Of a stretch of DNA of 64,000 nt, positions 38,700-50,257 are shown one piece after another. The notes beneath the pieces are model-generated. The model did not search any database and was not told the origin of the DNA. It saw only the letters and a list, made by a program, of their open reading frames with translations. This DNA is from Posidonia oceanica (taxonomy: Eukaryota > Streptophyta > Magnoliopsida > Alismatales > Posidoniaceae): the NCBI GenBank assembly GCA_037176725.1, contig JAZBRS010000054.1:11054001-11118000 (forward strand), read 5' to 3'. Position 1 is the stretch's first letter, and the number at the start of each line of letters is the position of its first letter. A program made the position numbers and the translations under genes.

Positions 38700-41560
38700 T
38701 CGAAAAAAATAAAAATAAAAAAATGTATATTTACACTAAAACTCACATATTTAATCGAAATGAAGAATCTATAAAGCTTCTATGAATTAGACTTGTAAAG
38801 GACGAATGGAAGCTAATGTGGGATCGATCATCGGACCCAGTTTGAGGCCTGGCCGTCTTGGGCGATCGACTGGGTAGGTCGTGCCACAACATTTGGCGAA
38901 CGACATAAGCCACTCCAACACTAGGGCTGAACAAGCACAAGCCCAAGTAACCTTCTGGGTAACAGTGCACAGCCCTCACCGATGCTCCAAAGTCTTCAAG
39001 TGCCATGCTTCGCATGCCTTGATAGCGCTCCAGGCGAAAGACCATAGTACGAACACCTTCTCAACTCAACACCTATCTCCAATGGCAGCCAATAGTCATC
39101 ATTGCACCTTGCAAGCCTACCAGGATGGTCTTCTGCACGTCCCGCCATACTCTGTGTTCCTAACAACAGACCTTAACGCGTTTGGCTCTCTTGTTAGAGC
39201 TTGACACGCGTCTAGATCATCATTGCCAATGGACAAGCTCCACAATGGTCTACAGCTACCACCCTCAGATATAAATACACCATATTGAATGCGTGAAAGA
39301 GATCTTTCTTCACGATCTTAACACTCTCTACATCTACTCTTAAAAATCGAATCCCCCCTCTCTGACTTAAGCATCAAAGCGTTTTTGGCCGTCCCACGCT
39401 CGGTCGAGGTCCTCTCTGACACTTCTTCTTCTTCTGTTCGCAGACCCTTGTGAACTAGTTCACACCAACCCCAACGTGAACCGATGAGCAACACTACATG
39501 GGCTAAGGGCAAGATCAGAAGCAAAATCTTGTAGATAGGGATCGTTTGATTTTATGGACGACAAATAAGATCATCTTACATAATTAGAATATCATTGAAA
39601 AAAAACTCAAAAAATTGTACATTTACACTACATCACACATTTATCCAAACAAAAGAAATATATAAAGCTTTTACAAATTGGATTAGAAAAAGGATGAATG
39701 GAATGAAAGTCATCTAGATAAGGATCATCTAGTCATGTGAACATGAAATACGATCATCTGAGATAGCAAGAATATTAAAAACAAAAAAAAAACAAAAAAG
39801 TGTTTACTTACACCAGTCCACACATTTAGTCTAACTAAAGAGTCACAAAAAGTTTCTATGAATTATATTCAAAAAGCCTGAATTGAATCAAAATCATGTA
39901 TATGGGGATTTCCTGGTCATGGATGTCAAATACAATCATATTACATAATAAGAAATTTTTCTAAAAAAAACCCAAAAGAGTGTATATTTGCACTAACATA
40001 TTTAGTCAAACTGAAGAATCATATAAAACTTCTCCAAACAGGATTCAAAAAGCCGAAGTTAAATAACAATCATGTAGATAAGGATCTCCTGATCATGTGT
40101 ACATGATATACGATAAACTTACATAGCAATAATATTTTCAGAAAAAATCCCAAAAAGAGTACATATTTACAATATCTCATATGCATTTAGTCAAATTGAA
40201 GAATTATATAAAGCTTCTATGAATTTAATTAGAGAAGGCCGAATTTAATAAAAATCATCTAGATAGGGATCTTTTTGTCATGTGGACGTAAAATTTGATT
40301 ATCCTAGACAAGAAGAACATTTTAAAAAATCCAAAAAAAAGATATATTTACACTAGCTTACAAATTTAGTTAAACTGAAAGATCATATAAAGCTTTTAAG
40401 AATTGGACAAGAAAAGGCCAAATTTAATCAAAATCATGTATGTAGGGATTGTTTGGTCATGTGAACATGAAATACAATCATCTTACATAGCAAGAATATT
40501 TTCATAAGAAATCCCAAAAAGTTGTATATTTACACTAACTCACACAATTAGTCAAATTAAAGAATCATACAAAGATTCTACAAATTGGACTCGAACATGA
40601 TGAATTGAAAAAAAATCATCTAGACAAGGGTTGTTTGGTTTCGTGGACATGTAATATGATTATCATAGACAACAAGTACATTTTTTGAAAAAATTCCAAA
40701 AAAGTGTTTATTTACACTAATTCACATTTAATCAAATTGAAGAATCATGTAAAGCTTCTAGGAATTTGATTGAACAAGGTCAATTGTATGTAAATCATGT
40801 AGATAGTGATTGTCTTGTCATGTAGATGTGAAATATAGTCACCTTCATAGAATTAAAAAAAAGAGAAAAAAAGTGTATATTTACACTAGCTTACACATTC
40901 ACTTAAACTCAAGAATCATATAAAGCTTCTACAAATTTATCTTGAAAAGACCAAATTGAATGAAAACCATGTAGATAGGGATTGTGTTGTCATGTGAAAG
41001 GGAAATACAATCATCTAATATACAGCAAGAAAATTTTCAAAAAATAAAAAAAAGTCTATATTTACATTAGTTCACATATTTAGTTAAACTGAAGAATCAT
41101 ATATTTAGATCAAGGAAATGGATTGGAAAAGACCGAATTGAATGAATATCATTTTTGATAAGGATTGCCTGGTCTTATAGATGTGAAATAGGATCACCTT
41201 ACATAGTGAGAACATTTTTTTTTAAAAATTCTCAAAAACTTATATATATACACTAGCTCACACACGTTGTCAAACCAAAGAATCGTATAAATCTTCTACG
41301 AATTGGATAGGAGAAGACAGAATTGAATGAAAATCATGTATAGCATATTGTCTTGTCATGTGCACATGAAATAAGATCATCTTATATAGCAAGAAATTTT
41401 CAAAAAAGAAGAAGAAGTGTATATTTACACTAGTTAAGACATTTAGTTAAACTGAAGAATTATATAAAGCTTCTAATAATTGGACTGAAAACGACCGAAT
41501 TGAATGAAAATCATGTAGATCGGGATTGCATGGTCATGTGCATGTAAAATACAATAATCT
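38700..41560 (+). repeat. satellite-like tandem array, about 12 units of about 179 bp
   Basis: A TATATTTACACTA-like anchor recurs near 38730, 39623, 39803, 39980, 40160, 40341, 40523, 40705, 40879, 41053, 41240 and 41417 (spacings 174-187 bp after removing the insert in unit 1). Most units also share AATCATATAAAGCTTCTA, GAATTGAATGAAAATCATG and GGTCATGTG, so most have a HindIII site. Units are visibly diverged. The unit length is in the range of plant centromeric satellites, but transposon-internal repeats of this size also exist. Confidence 0.85.
38814..39517 (+). mobile_element. solo LTR (704 bp) inside a satellite unit
   Basis: GAAGC is duplicated at 38809-38813 and 39518-39522. The insert begins TAATGTGGGATCG (probably TGAT before a G-to-A change) and ends GGCAAGATCA, so the ends are near-perfect inverted TGAT/ATCA. 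It contains ATATAAATACACC (near 39269) as a TATA box in plus orientation. The satellite unit is continuous once it is removed. No protein coding. Confidence 0.8.
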
Positions 41561-41700
41561 CCTAGATATATGATTGACCTCCAACGCATATGTATAAATG
41601 ATAATCACATAATTCATGCACATGTTATTCCCATTCATGTTTATAAATAATGCTTCTCGAGGGTGTTTTATGCAATTTGTGTAGGAACCAGGTAGTTAGG

Positions 41701-41804
41701 TTTTTTTTTTTTAAATAAAAAGATCTACATCCATTGGGATTTGAACCCACAACCCCCCAACTGGAGTAATAGTCACGTACCGAATGAGCTATACTTTGTT
41801 CGGT
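41701..41804 (-). mobile_element. tRNA-derived SINE, 104 bp, with 14-bp target duplication
   Basis: In minus sense: a 5' part with A-box TAGCTCATTCGG, B-box GGTTCAAATCCCA about 37 bp further on, then ATGTAGATC and an A-rich tail. The flanks AACCAGGTAGTTAG (41687-41700) and AACCAGCTAGTTAG (41805-41818) are a 14-bp direct duplication with one mismatch. This fits polymerase III transcription and LINE-assisted insertion. It does not fold as a complete tRNA, so I do not call a tRNA gene. Confidence 0.75.
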
Positions 41805-42224
41805 AACCAGCTAGTTAGGTAAAGGAATGAAAATAAAGGAAAAAAAAGAAGCAAATTTGGGCATAAATCTGTGGAGGCACGCACAAAAGCAAAATCCCAA
41901 AAATCAAGTTCTCAACAGATATGAGATAAAATGCCGAAGAATCTGAGATTTCGAATCAACAATATCCGGGAGATACTGGCGCCACAGTTTTGGCACCTCC
42001 CAGGTGCCCGGATTTGATATCTTTGATTGATTCTGTCGCGTGGATTGAGATTACGATGGATCTTTTATGTATTCATATCGAATATTTGTAAATACGATCG
42101 AATTTGTTTCCGAACGGGGATTAACCTTGTAAGTCTATAAATGTAGACATCCCATTTCGACAGGCTGAATTGGTGGTTCTCTCTGAAATCCTAAAACCAA
42201 ACCCAAAACAGCATCCATTTTCCT

Positions 42225-42355
42225 AAACCTAAACCCTAGAAAAACCTTAGGTTAAAACCCAAGAAAACTCTAGGAAATCCACACCTAAACCGTAGGTTAA
42301 ATCCTAGGTTCGCACTCACCTAAACCCTAGCAAAATCCTAGAAACCCTAGGTCAC
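42225..42355 (+). repeat. cluster of telo-box-like motifs
   Basis: AAACCCTAG-type words at about 42231, 42327 and 42343, with further AAACC(C/G)TAGG variants. These are short interstitial motifs, not telomere arrays. Confidence 0.55.
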
Positions 42356-43779
42356 ACCCACACATGCACAAGCCCAAGCCCAAACCTTCTTTCTTTTCCT
42401 TTTCTCTTTTCTTCTTTTTCTCTTTCTTTTTCTTCTTCTTCTTCTTCTTCTTCCTTTTTCCTTCTCCTTTTCTTTCTTTTTCCCCTCCTTCCTGGCCTAG
42501 CCCACCAACCCTCTTTCTTTTTCCTTTTCTTTTCTTTCTTTTCTTCTTTCTTCCTCACCAGCCCGGTCCACTTCCTTTTTTCTTTTCTTTTTTTCCTTTA
42601 TTCCTCAGTCCACCACCCACTGCCCGACCTTCTTTTTTCTTCTTCTTTTTTTTTCCCTCCTCAGTTGCTGCAAACCACCACCTCCCATGCTCGGCCTTCA
42701 CACGGCCTTCAACATCTCTCCCATCCACACTAACTCCCTCCTTCTTTCCCGCTCACCCAGTAGCAATCCACAACCAATCACACACCCAATCACATTGCCA
42801 ATTCTCTACCTTCACGCCACAGCCCATGTCCTCTTGCCTTTCCAGTGGCCTTCACATCACAACAAAAACCACCTCCTCATCCATTCAGCAGAGGTGGGCA
42901 ACACAATTCACTTCACACCTCTAACCCACACACAGCAGCAGCAGCTCCTCCAGCAGCAACCTCCCTTTTTTCTCCCCAGCTACCATAGCATCCCCACGCC
43001 TCCACAATCATCTCCTCCACCTTCCTGAGACCTCCACCAATCCAGAGAGGGAGAGAGAGCAATAGAGAGAGCCATACATCACCGGAAGGATTCAAATTTT
43101 CAGTGGGCACCCAAATCTGCAAATCGGGCTCTGAGCAGCAAAATCACCTTCTGGTTAGCCCCACAGCATCCTTGCGACACCTGCAACTTCTCTAGATCAC
43201 GACGCGAGCCTTCCGCCCGCCGCAGCGCCGCCACGACCTCTGCCTGCACAGCGGCACCCACCGGAGACCGGCAGCCTTCCTCAGCCATCCGCGCAGGTAA
43301 CGGACCCCATCTCTGAGTTCCTTTTAGCCTCGTCGTGCTTCCTAGCTAATTAGATGCATGTTTAGAGCTTCAGCGCCCGATTTGAGCTCCGCCGCTACAG
43401 TTATCTTCTTCGGCAACGCTCAGCAGCTCCGCCGCGCTCCGACCTTCCGGATCGCTCCCTGAGCATCGCTGGACCTCCAGCAACTCGGTCCCGCTACGCC
43501 CATGCACCACCGTTGCCCCTAGCACCCGCACCATATCCGGCATTCTCTACAGCAAACCGCCGACGTCGCTAGACCACTCTGGCCATCACTTCGCGCTGCT
43601 GAACCCACCAGAGCATCCGGACAGTCCGCCTCCAGCTCCCGGTCACCTCAGCGCCGCCTCTCGCCCGCCGGATCGCCGTCGCAGCCCTCCTTCCCCAGTG
43701 CAGTGCTGCAGCCGCTCGAGGGCTACTGTAGCATTGTAGCGGAGTAATGTTTTAATTTTGTTTTGTTAAGTACATTGAA

Positions 43780-44460
43780 TTAAAATGCTGCAGGTTTTTA
43801 TATTTGCGTTTCAGTCCAGCTTTAATTCAAGTTATTTAAATTCTGTTTTTTAACTTTGTTGCATTGCAATCAGGCCCTTATGTTTGTTTATTTTTGCATG
43901 TTAGTCCAGCATCAATTGAAAAATCATTTAATCTGCATTTATAATCATATTGCATTATGATAAACATCTGCATGTTTATTTAATTACATTTAGGTCCAGT
44001 CACATGTCATCTGTGATTTAAATGTAATTTCAAAACCTTATTGCATTGTAATAAAGCCCTCTGGGTTTTAATTTTTACATTTAGGTCCTATTTACTTTAA
44101 ACTGTGATTTAAATGTGGATTTAAAACTTTATTACATTGCAATAAAGTCCTGCAAGTTCCAATTATTGCATTTAGGTCCTGCTTACGTTAAACTGTGATT
44201 TAAATATGCAATTTCAAATCTTATTACATTGTAATAAAGTCCAGCAAGTTTGCATTATTGCATTCAAGTCCAGTTTGCTTCCAACTGCCATTTAAACCCA
44301 ATTTTAAACTTTATTACACTGCAATAAAGTCCTGTGACTTGTGTTTATTACATTTAAGTCCTTTTTGCATGCATGCATCATTTAATTTGCCATTTTAATC
44401 ATATTGCATTGCTTTAAAAGCCCAACAGTTTTACAAATTGCATATCAATCCATGTGTTTT
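43780..44460 (+). repeat. degenerate tandem repeat, unit about 115-120 bp
   Basis: Repeated words TTATTGCATTGTAATAAAG and TTGCATTTAGGTCC alternate with CTGTGATTTAAATGT through about six units; looser GCATTTAGGTCC words continue to about 44840. Confidence 0.7.
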
Positions 44461-46810
44461 AAACTGTTGCCTGTTTGCATGCCTGTTTAGCTTTGCATTT
44501 TAAACCTTGCATGTTTTCAAAATTACATGTAGGTCCTTATGCCTAGTTTCTTCATGCTTGCATCCTGCTTTGCATTTTAAATTCAACAGTTAGGTCTAAT
44601 TGCATGTTAGTCCTAAAACCTACTGTTGTCTGCTTGCCTGTTTTGCATTGCACTTAGGTCCAGCTTGTTTTCAAAACTGCATGTAGGTCCATTTCTTGCA
44701 TTATTGCATGCATGTCTTTCAATTAATGCTGCATTCTGCCATTGCTTGTCTATTGCATTGCTGCATTACTTTTTAGCATGCATTTACCCTGTTGCATTGT
44801 ATTGTTCCATGACATTGCATTTAGGCCCCTGCAGTTATTTTAATTACACTTAGGTCCTTGCATTTGCATTCTTGCATGCCTTGCATCTTCATATCATTGC
44901 ATATTGCACTCTAGCGTACTTTTGAGCACCCTTAGCTTCATTGCACGTAGGACACCCTGCATTGCATACACATAGGGGTAATTTGCATTTAGACCTCCAC
45001 TTTAGACCACTTTTTCTGACCCTTGAGTCATCTGACTTGATTCCTGAATAACTTTTGATCAGACCGTTGGATCTTCACGATCTAACTATCCTGGTCTTCC
45101 TGGTTGAATGATCTTTCATTCTAACCAAAGTTATTTCAGATCAGGCCTCAGATCTTCAAGATAAGCCCATCTGAATCACTGCATATCACTCATTGCCTTA
45201 TCATTTGCATTGCATGCATCGTTTTCGCGATCTGTTTTCTCGCACATGTAGATTAGGCTTTATCGCCTTTGCTTTGCTTTCCTTTGCATGCCGTACACTT
45301 GCATTGTATGGTTTTCCGCCCCTGCTTTCGTTTCCCCTTTGCATGTTGCTTTGCATTGCATGGTTTTCATCGCTGTTTTGTTTTACCACCTGCATTTGCA
45401 TTAGGGCGGTGATGCTTATTGTCTGTAGTTCTTACGAACCAGGGTTCACCCGGTTCGGAACGCAGGCAGCGCTGTTGAGCTCATAGGCTGCACGTTTGAT
45501 TTCTCCTGCATAGCATTCAGGCATTTAGGCATTTAAAGCATTAGGCATGCATAGCATCTATTGCCCTCGGGCATACAGTTAAAGGCAATCATTGCCGAAA
45601 TTCCTGCATATGCGAGCGAGAAGCCTAAGAAAGATCGATTCTCGGACGTATCAGGGGTGTCTAACACCTCCCCCGTGCGTAACAGGAGTCCTTGCTCTTT
45701 CTCTTGGCCCACAATGACCATTATGCCTTCATCCTAGGCACGAGTCATAGCATTGCATAGCATCGCATCCCTTTGCATCTTTTTGCGTGGTTTCCATGCA
45801 TTTCGCTGGTTTTTCTTGTCTCCCAATTTAATAGACACGGTGGCGACTCTGATTTAGTCTTATCTTTCTTTTTTTCCTCTTTTGCCAGTGTTTCCAAGTA
45901 GAGTTTCCTTCCTCAAGTCCAGCCGCTAATAGTGAACCTATTTCCGATCGGTGCACGCGAGCTTTGGCATCGTGCATGGATGATCTGAATTTCAGGATTA
46001 CTACAATAAATAGACCTAATGTGTTAGAGGGATGGAGGATCTTCTACTTTGTATACTTCTTCTCTGGAGCTTCTTCTCCAACTACGGAGTTGAGTGCTGG
46101 AAGTTGCTTGTATTGGGTTTGAATGATAAAAATTATTAGTTTTATTTTTATTATGTTTTCTTTGTCTTTTTATTTTGTTTCCTTTTTTCAATCAGGTGCT
46201 AAATTTCTTTTCTAGGATTTGATGAAACTATGATAATTTCATGATGGTGTAATTATTCTTTCTCTCTTGTGCTTCATGTCATGATCATATATGCTAGACT
46301 AGCACAACATTGATTTCCAGTTATTTCGATAAACTTTGATAGGCTAATATTGATTACATATTTTTAGTCTATGCTTAGGGAAGAGTAAATTAGGGATCCT
46401 GTGTGTTGTCGTAATTATATTATGTTATCAGCTAATTAAATCATGCTTTTATTTTTCTATTGATGTACTTGATAGTCTATTTTGTGTTCCATATAGGCTA
46501 TGCTTGTTAGAGTTGAATTCTTGAGTTTGATTTTTGAGATTGAAAAGGGAGAGAGAGTGAACTAGTCGATTATCATGTTAATTGCATAGTGAATTCAAAA
46601 TCCTAGACTTCATCATATAATTTTAAGTATCAAAGTCATCACGTTTTCTTTTATTTCACTAAATTCCAATTCCATCTTCATATCTTCCATCATAATTTGA
46701 CAATTAGAATTAAAATCTAGAATTCACTATTCTTTGTGGGATCGACCCGTACTTGCATGCATACTACATAGTACACCGTGTACTTGCAGTTAATTAAAAC
46801 GTATACATCA

Positions 46811-47188
46811 ATAAACCGTAGGCAAGTTATCAAGCTAGATCGAGAATTTTCAATGGATGAACAACTACTTGTGATTCATGATGTTTTATGAACAATTACT
46901 TTATAAAATTAAATGCATGTGTAAGAACAGCTGAGATAGTATATTTTTTGGAGAAGAGTCCCAACATATATAACTCCAGCAAGATTCGATCTTAAGAAGG
47001 AGATGTGAAATCTGCTTTCCCTAGTCAATTCAACTACTTGAGTTGTTAGATGATATACCTAAAAAAAATGTTTGGCCTACCAAGTACATGTCAAGGGCGT
47101 TAACTGAACACTGGTGTTGAATTGATAGTTATGTTAGTTGCCGCCGGACAAAATAATATGACTAATTATAATGGAAATACAAATAATA
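46811..47188. other. unassigned, no gene seen
   Basis: AT-rich spacer between the Athila LTR and the next copia remnant. Confidence 0.35.
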
Positions 47189-49440
47189 TGTGAAACAGGA
47201 TCTACGCATAAATAATTTTTTTCCTGAGAATATGGAGAGATCTTACTTGTGTATGATGAAAAACCTTATTTAGAAGTCTCACTTCGTACTCCACTGGGGT
47301 GCTACCAAACACCGACGCTTAAAGCATTATTCGGCCTCCATAGTGCAGTGAGTTCTAGCCAAACTACTCCCAAGTACCAATGAGAAAGAGTCGCGATGCA
47401 TGCACTCGCAAATGACTACAAAAGAACCACCGCTGGAACGCCTTCTTTCTACTTCTGTAGAGAAATAACAGAGCTAAACTTCGTTCCTCTTGAAGTACAG
47501 GATTAGTCTCTTTCTTGTCCTTCGAGAAGGCGTACAATCTCCCCTGTCTCATCCTCCGAGAAGATGGAGATCTACACAGCTACCCACAAGAATACTCGAT
47601 CACAAAAAATATCTCTATCTCTCTCTAATATGATAACTCATATACATTGAGAAGAGATTATTCCTCCTAATATTTTTTAGTAAGATAATGCTATTATCTT
47701 TCCTTTTAAATTCAAAGGGAATAAAATTCGTGATTAATATCTCGTAAAGGTAACAACTACTGTGTTTAAAGCCTTTCAAATTTGAAACAGAGAAACAGAA
47801 TTTTGCCGCAACGGACGTCCGCTCAGACACTGATTTGTAGAAATGAACCAACAGACGTCCGACCCGAACGTCCGAAAAGCTTCTATTTTTCTACATGAAC
47901 CAATGGATGTCCAATAAATTTCTATGCTAAAAGATGGGCTAGCGGACGTTCAGCGCGGACGTCCAAAAAATCCCTGTGTCATGGCTCTATCTCCAGCAGA
48001 CGTTCGCGCAGACGTCTGCTAGATTACTAATTTATTTTTTATTTTTATTTTTGAATTATTTGGAATGATTATCCAATAATCTCCCACTAATTCAAAAAGG
48101 CATTCCACTTAGTAAACAACTGCGCTCAGTGTTAGGATGCCCCACAGGCTTAAATCCCAGTTTTGTGGCATTAACTTCTTGAAAGATGTGAGTGGGCTAA
48201 GACTTGAACTCAACAACCTTCACAGTCTATCAATCCACACACAGTCTCCCTGGTTCTTTAATCTAGTGACACGGTAAAGGCCCTGTAGCAAACTTAATGT
48301 CTGCTAGTGTCTTTCAGGACAATCTACATATCCTATAGGAGACGGCCTCATCTCCACATTGCCTAGGTGAGTCCATTGAAAACCCAGATTTCTTGGCATA
48401 AGGTTCCAAACCTTCCTGTGGTCCAACCACTGTGGTACCAATACTACTTTGGCATGAAGTCCCAAATCTCCTGATGGTGCCAACTCCATCATGGCTTGTA
48501 GTTTGAGACTACTATAATGTAGAGCTACGCTACTGTAGTATGAGGTCCTAGACCCCTTCCTGCGGTACTATCCACAGTGTGCCTCCTGCAAAAGCACAAT
48601 GCATCCTAGATGCATATGTACTCATTAAGTTATCTTGCCAACCTCAATAGCATATGTACTATAAGGAATAGGCTTATTGGAGTCCAACTCCATCAGAATA
48701 GATAAATAGTGCAACAAACCAATAAACCATCTATTTCTTCTTTGAATCATTAAATAAAAGTCTAGTAGATTGCTCTTTGAACTAATAACAAATATTTAAA
48801 TAGTGGAATACATAGATGTTTACAATGTAGACATTAGCCCTATTCCTTTTGAAGTCTTCTCCACGAATTCTCTTGTGAGACCTTTTGTAAAGGGATCGGC
48901 CAGATTTTTCCTAACATCTAACGTTAATCACTCTGATCACACCCCTTTTAAGTAGATCAGAAACATGTGCATGGTGGATCCGCATAGTCCTCTTCCATCC
49001 ATTGTACAAATCATTACTAGCAACTGTCTCAACCACTTAATTGTCACAAGAAATAGCAATGCCCGGCATTCTTTCTCTAAACGGTGGAAGATCAAATAGT
49101 AACTCCCTGAGATACTCTGCCTCCTCAGCTATGGTCGCCAATGCATAAAACTCAAATTCCGTCTATCACAGTGGAGTAGCTAGAAAAGTGTAAAGCATAA
49201 TGCATGATTTCTTTAAGGTAAGCCATTACCCTCTCTATAGTAATCCATTGCTCCTCGCTTGAATTCTTAGTGAACCTGCTCAATACACTCACAGCAAACA
49301 CTATATCTAGCCTAGTGCAATTCATTGCATACATGAGATTTCCAACAACTTTGGAATACTCTAACTGTCGTACAACATTCCCATGGTTTTCCTCTAACTT
49401 GCGCATATAGTCATACATTGTGTTTACTAATGCCAAGTCA
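47189..49440 (-). mobile_element. truncated copia element: 3' LTR, 3' UTR and RT/RNase H fragment
   Basis: The LTR runs from about 48078 (minus sense TATTGGATAATC after a polypurine TTAGTGGGAGAT) to TGTGAAACAGGATC at 47189. GGACGTCCG-like palindromes cluster at 47805-48020 within it. The UTR at 48080-48840 has no coding. The coding fragment stops abruptly at about 49440, where the duplicated segment begins, so the 5' part is lost. Confidence 0.7.
48840..49436 (-). pseudogene. copia RT end and RNase H, frameshifted
   Basis: Minus sense: QLEYSKVVGNLMYAMNCTR, VFAVSVLSRFTKNSSEEQW and VMAYLKEIMHYALHFSSY. Then in another frame: ALATIAEEAEYLRELLF, FREGMPGIAISCDN, a stop, VVETVASNDLYNG and MRIHHAHVSDLLKRGVIRV. 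Typical copia order, with at least one frame change and two stops. Confidence 0.8.
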
Positions 49441-49445
49441 TATGT

Positions 49446-50257
49446 CTTTTTTAGTTTTTGCCTCTTTGTCCAGTTTGCAACTTGGCCTCCAAGCCATTGC
49501 TTGTTAGCCTTATAGTCGGCAAGAACAAACTAACAATGGACAACGACAACATCACAGGTCCAACTAATGTCTTGAGGCTTAGAATGTAAAAGTCAGAGTT
49601 GCTTCTAATTTGTTTTTTTTTTATCAAGGCCAAAATGCATCTGTAGCCTGTAAGCACATAAAATCTTGGACGTCCGTATAATTTCAAAGGCCAAGATTAA
49701 ATGTGGACTTGCTCCCCTCCTCCATTTTTCGACTCCCTTTCTCACCTCCCCATCCTCCTCCTCCTCCTCATCCTCTTCCACCTCCAGCTGCTGTCTTCCC
49801 ACCCTCCTCCTCACCGCCACCACTTCCCGACTCTCCTCCTGCCGCCGCCATCGCCTCCCCACCCTCCTGTTGTCACCTCCTTGCTCTTCTCCACCGATGC
49901 TGCCTTCTTCTCCTCTTCTTCTCTCCCGTTGCCTCGTTATCCTCTTTCTCATCGTTGCCTCTCCACTCGTCCAATGCGCTCCTCCTCCCCCGTGTACCGC
50001 ACTGTGCCGTCGTCTCCGTCTGCACTGCCCACCTCCTCCAGGCCCCTCCCCCTTTTCCTCCTCTCCCTCAGCCGTTGGTTAAATCCAACGGCTGACATTT
50101 CACCCACTTAAGGTGCCTACAGGCATTTTACCTGTAGGTGTCTATAGAAAACGCGTCTTGTTTTATAAAATTAGAGAACACCTAAATCATTATGTCACAT
50201 GACATACAAATTACTTCAATAAATCCAACAAGTCAAGTCTGTAATGTTAAAAAATAG
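49446..50257. repeat. copy 2 of the dispersed duplicated segment
   Basis: Close copy of 33310-34476, including CTTTTTTAGTTTTTGCC at the start and GTCTGTAATGTTAAAAAATAG at the end. Confidence 0.75.
49628..50160. mobile_element. Mutator-like MITE, copy 2
   Basis: The flanks TTTTATCAA (49619-49627) and TTTTATAAA (50161-50169) are a 9-bp duplication with one mismatch. Ends match copy 1 at 33494. Only one internal unit is present, so it is 533 bp. Confidence 0.75.

Larger units (their letters stand above)
42142..46005 (+). mobile_element. solo LTR (3,864 bp) of a Tat/Ogre-like family, inside the Athila LTR
   Basis: Ends are TGTAGACATCCC and GGATTACTACA, with inverted TGTAG/CTACA. ATAAA is duplicated (42137-42141 and 46006-46010). 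Joining the flanks restores a TATAAATAGACC in the Athila LTR. GGTGGCGACTC lies about 165 bp before its end, a word shared in form with the LTRs at 25294 and 57632. It contains AAACCCTAG-rich sequence (42225-42350), long TTC/CTT tracts (42380-42665), GC-rich sequence (43090-43740) and a degenerate tandem repeat. Apparent ORFs in the pyrimidine tracts are not genes. Confidence 0.8.
41571..46810 (+). mobile_element. Athila-type gypsy LTR, broken by a SINE and a 3.9-kb solo LTR
   Basis: Starts TGATTGACC and ends GTATACATCA. Near the end is GTGGGATCGACCCGTACTTGC (46737-46757), a hallmark of Athila LTR 3' ends. The flanks ATATA (41566-41570) and ATAAA (46811-46815) differ at one base. Without the nested insert it is about 1.37 kb. 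A related LTR lies at 51536. No primer site follows, so this is probably a solo LTR. Confidence 0.65.

Noticed and set aside
41701..41804. Possible tRNA gene from A and B boxes
   Set aside because: Acceptor and anticodon stems do not pair as in a tRNA, and the A-rich tail and target duplication indicate a SINE.
42364..43028. 186-codon ORF of Phe/Ser/Pro
   Set aside because: Reads through TTC/CTT tracts in the 3.86-kb solo LTR; no domain and no promoter context.
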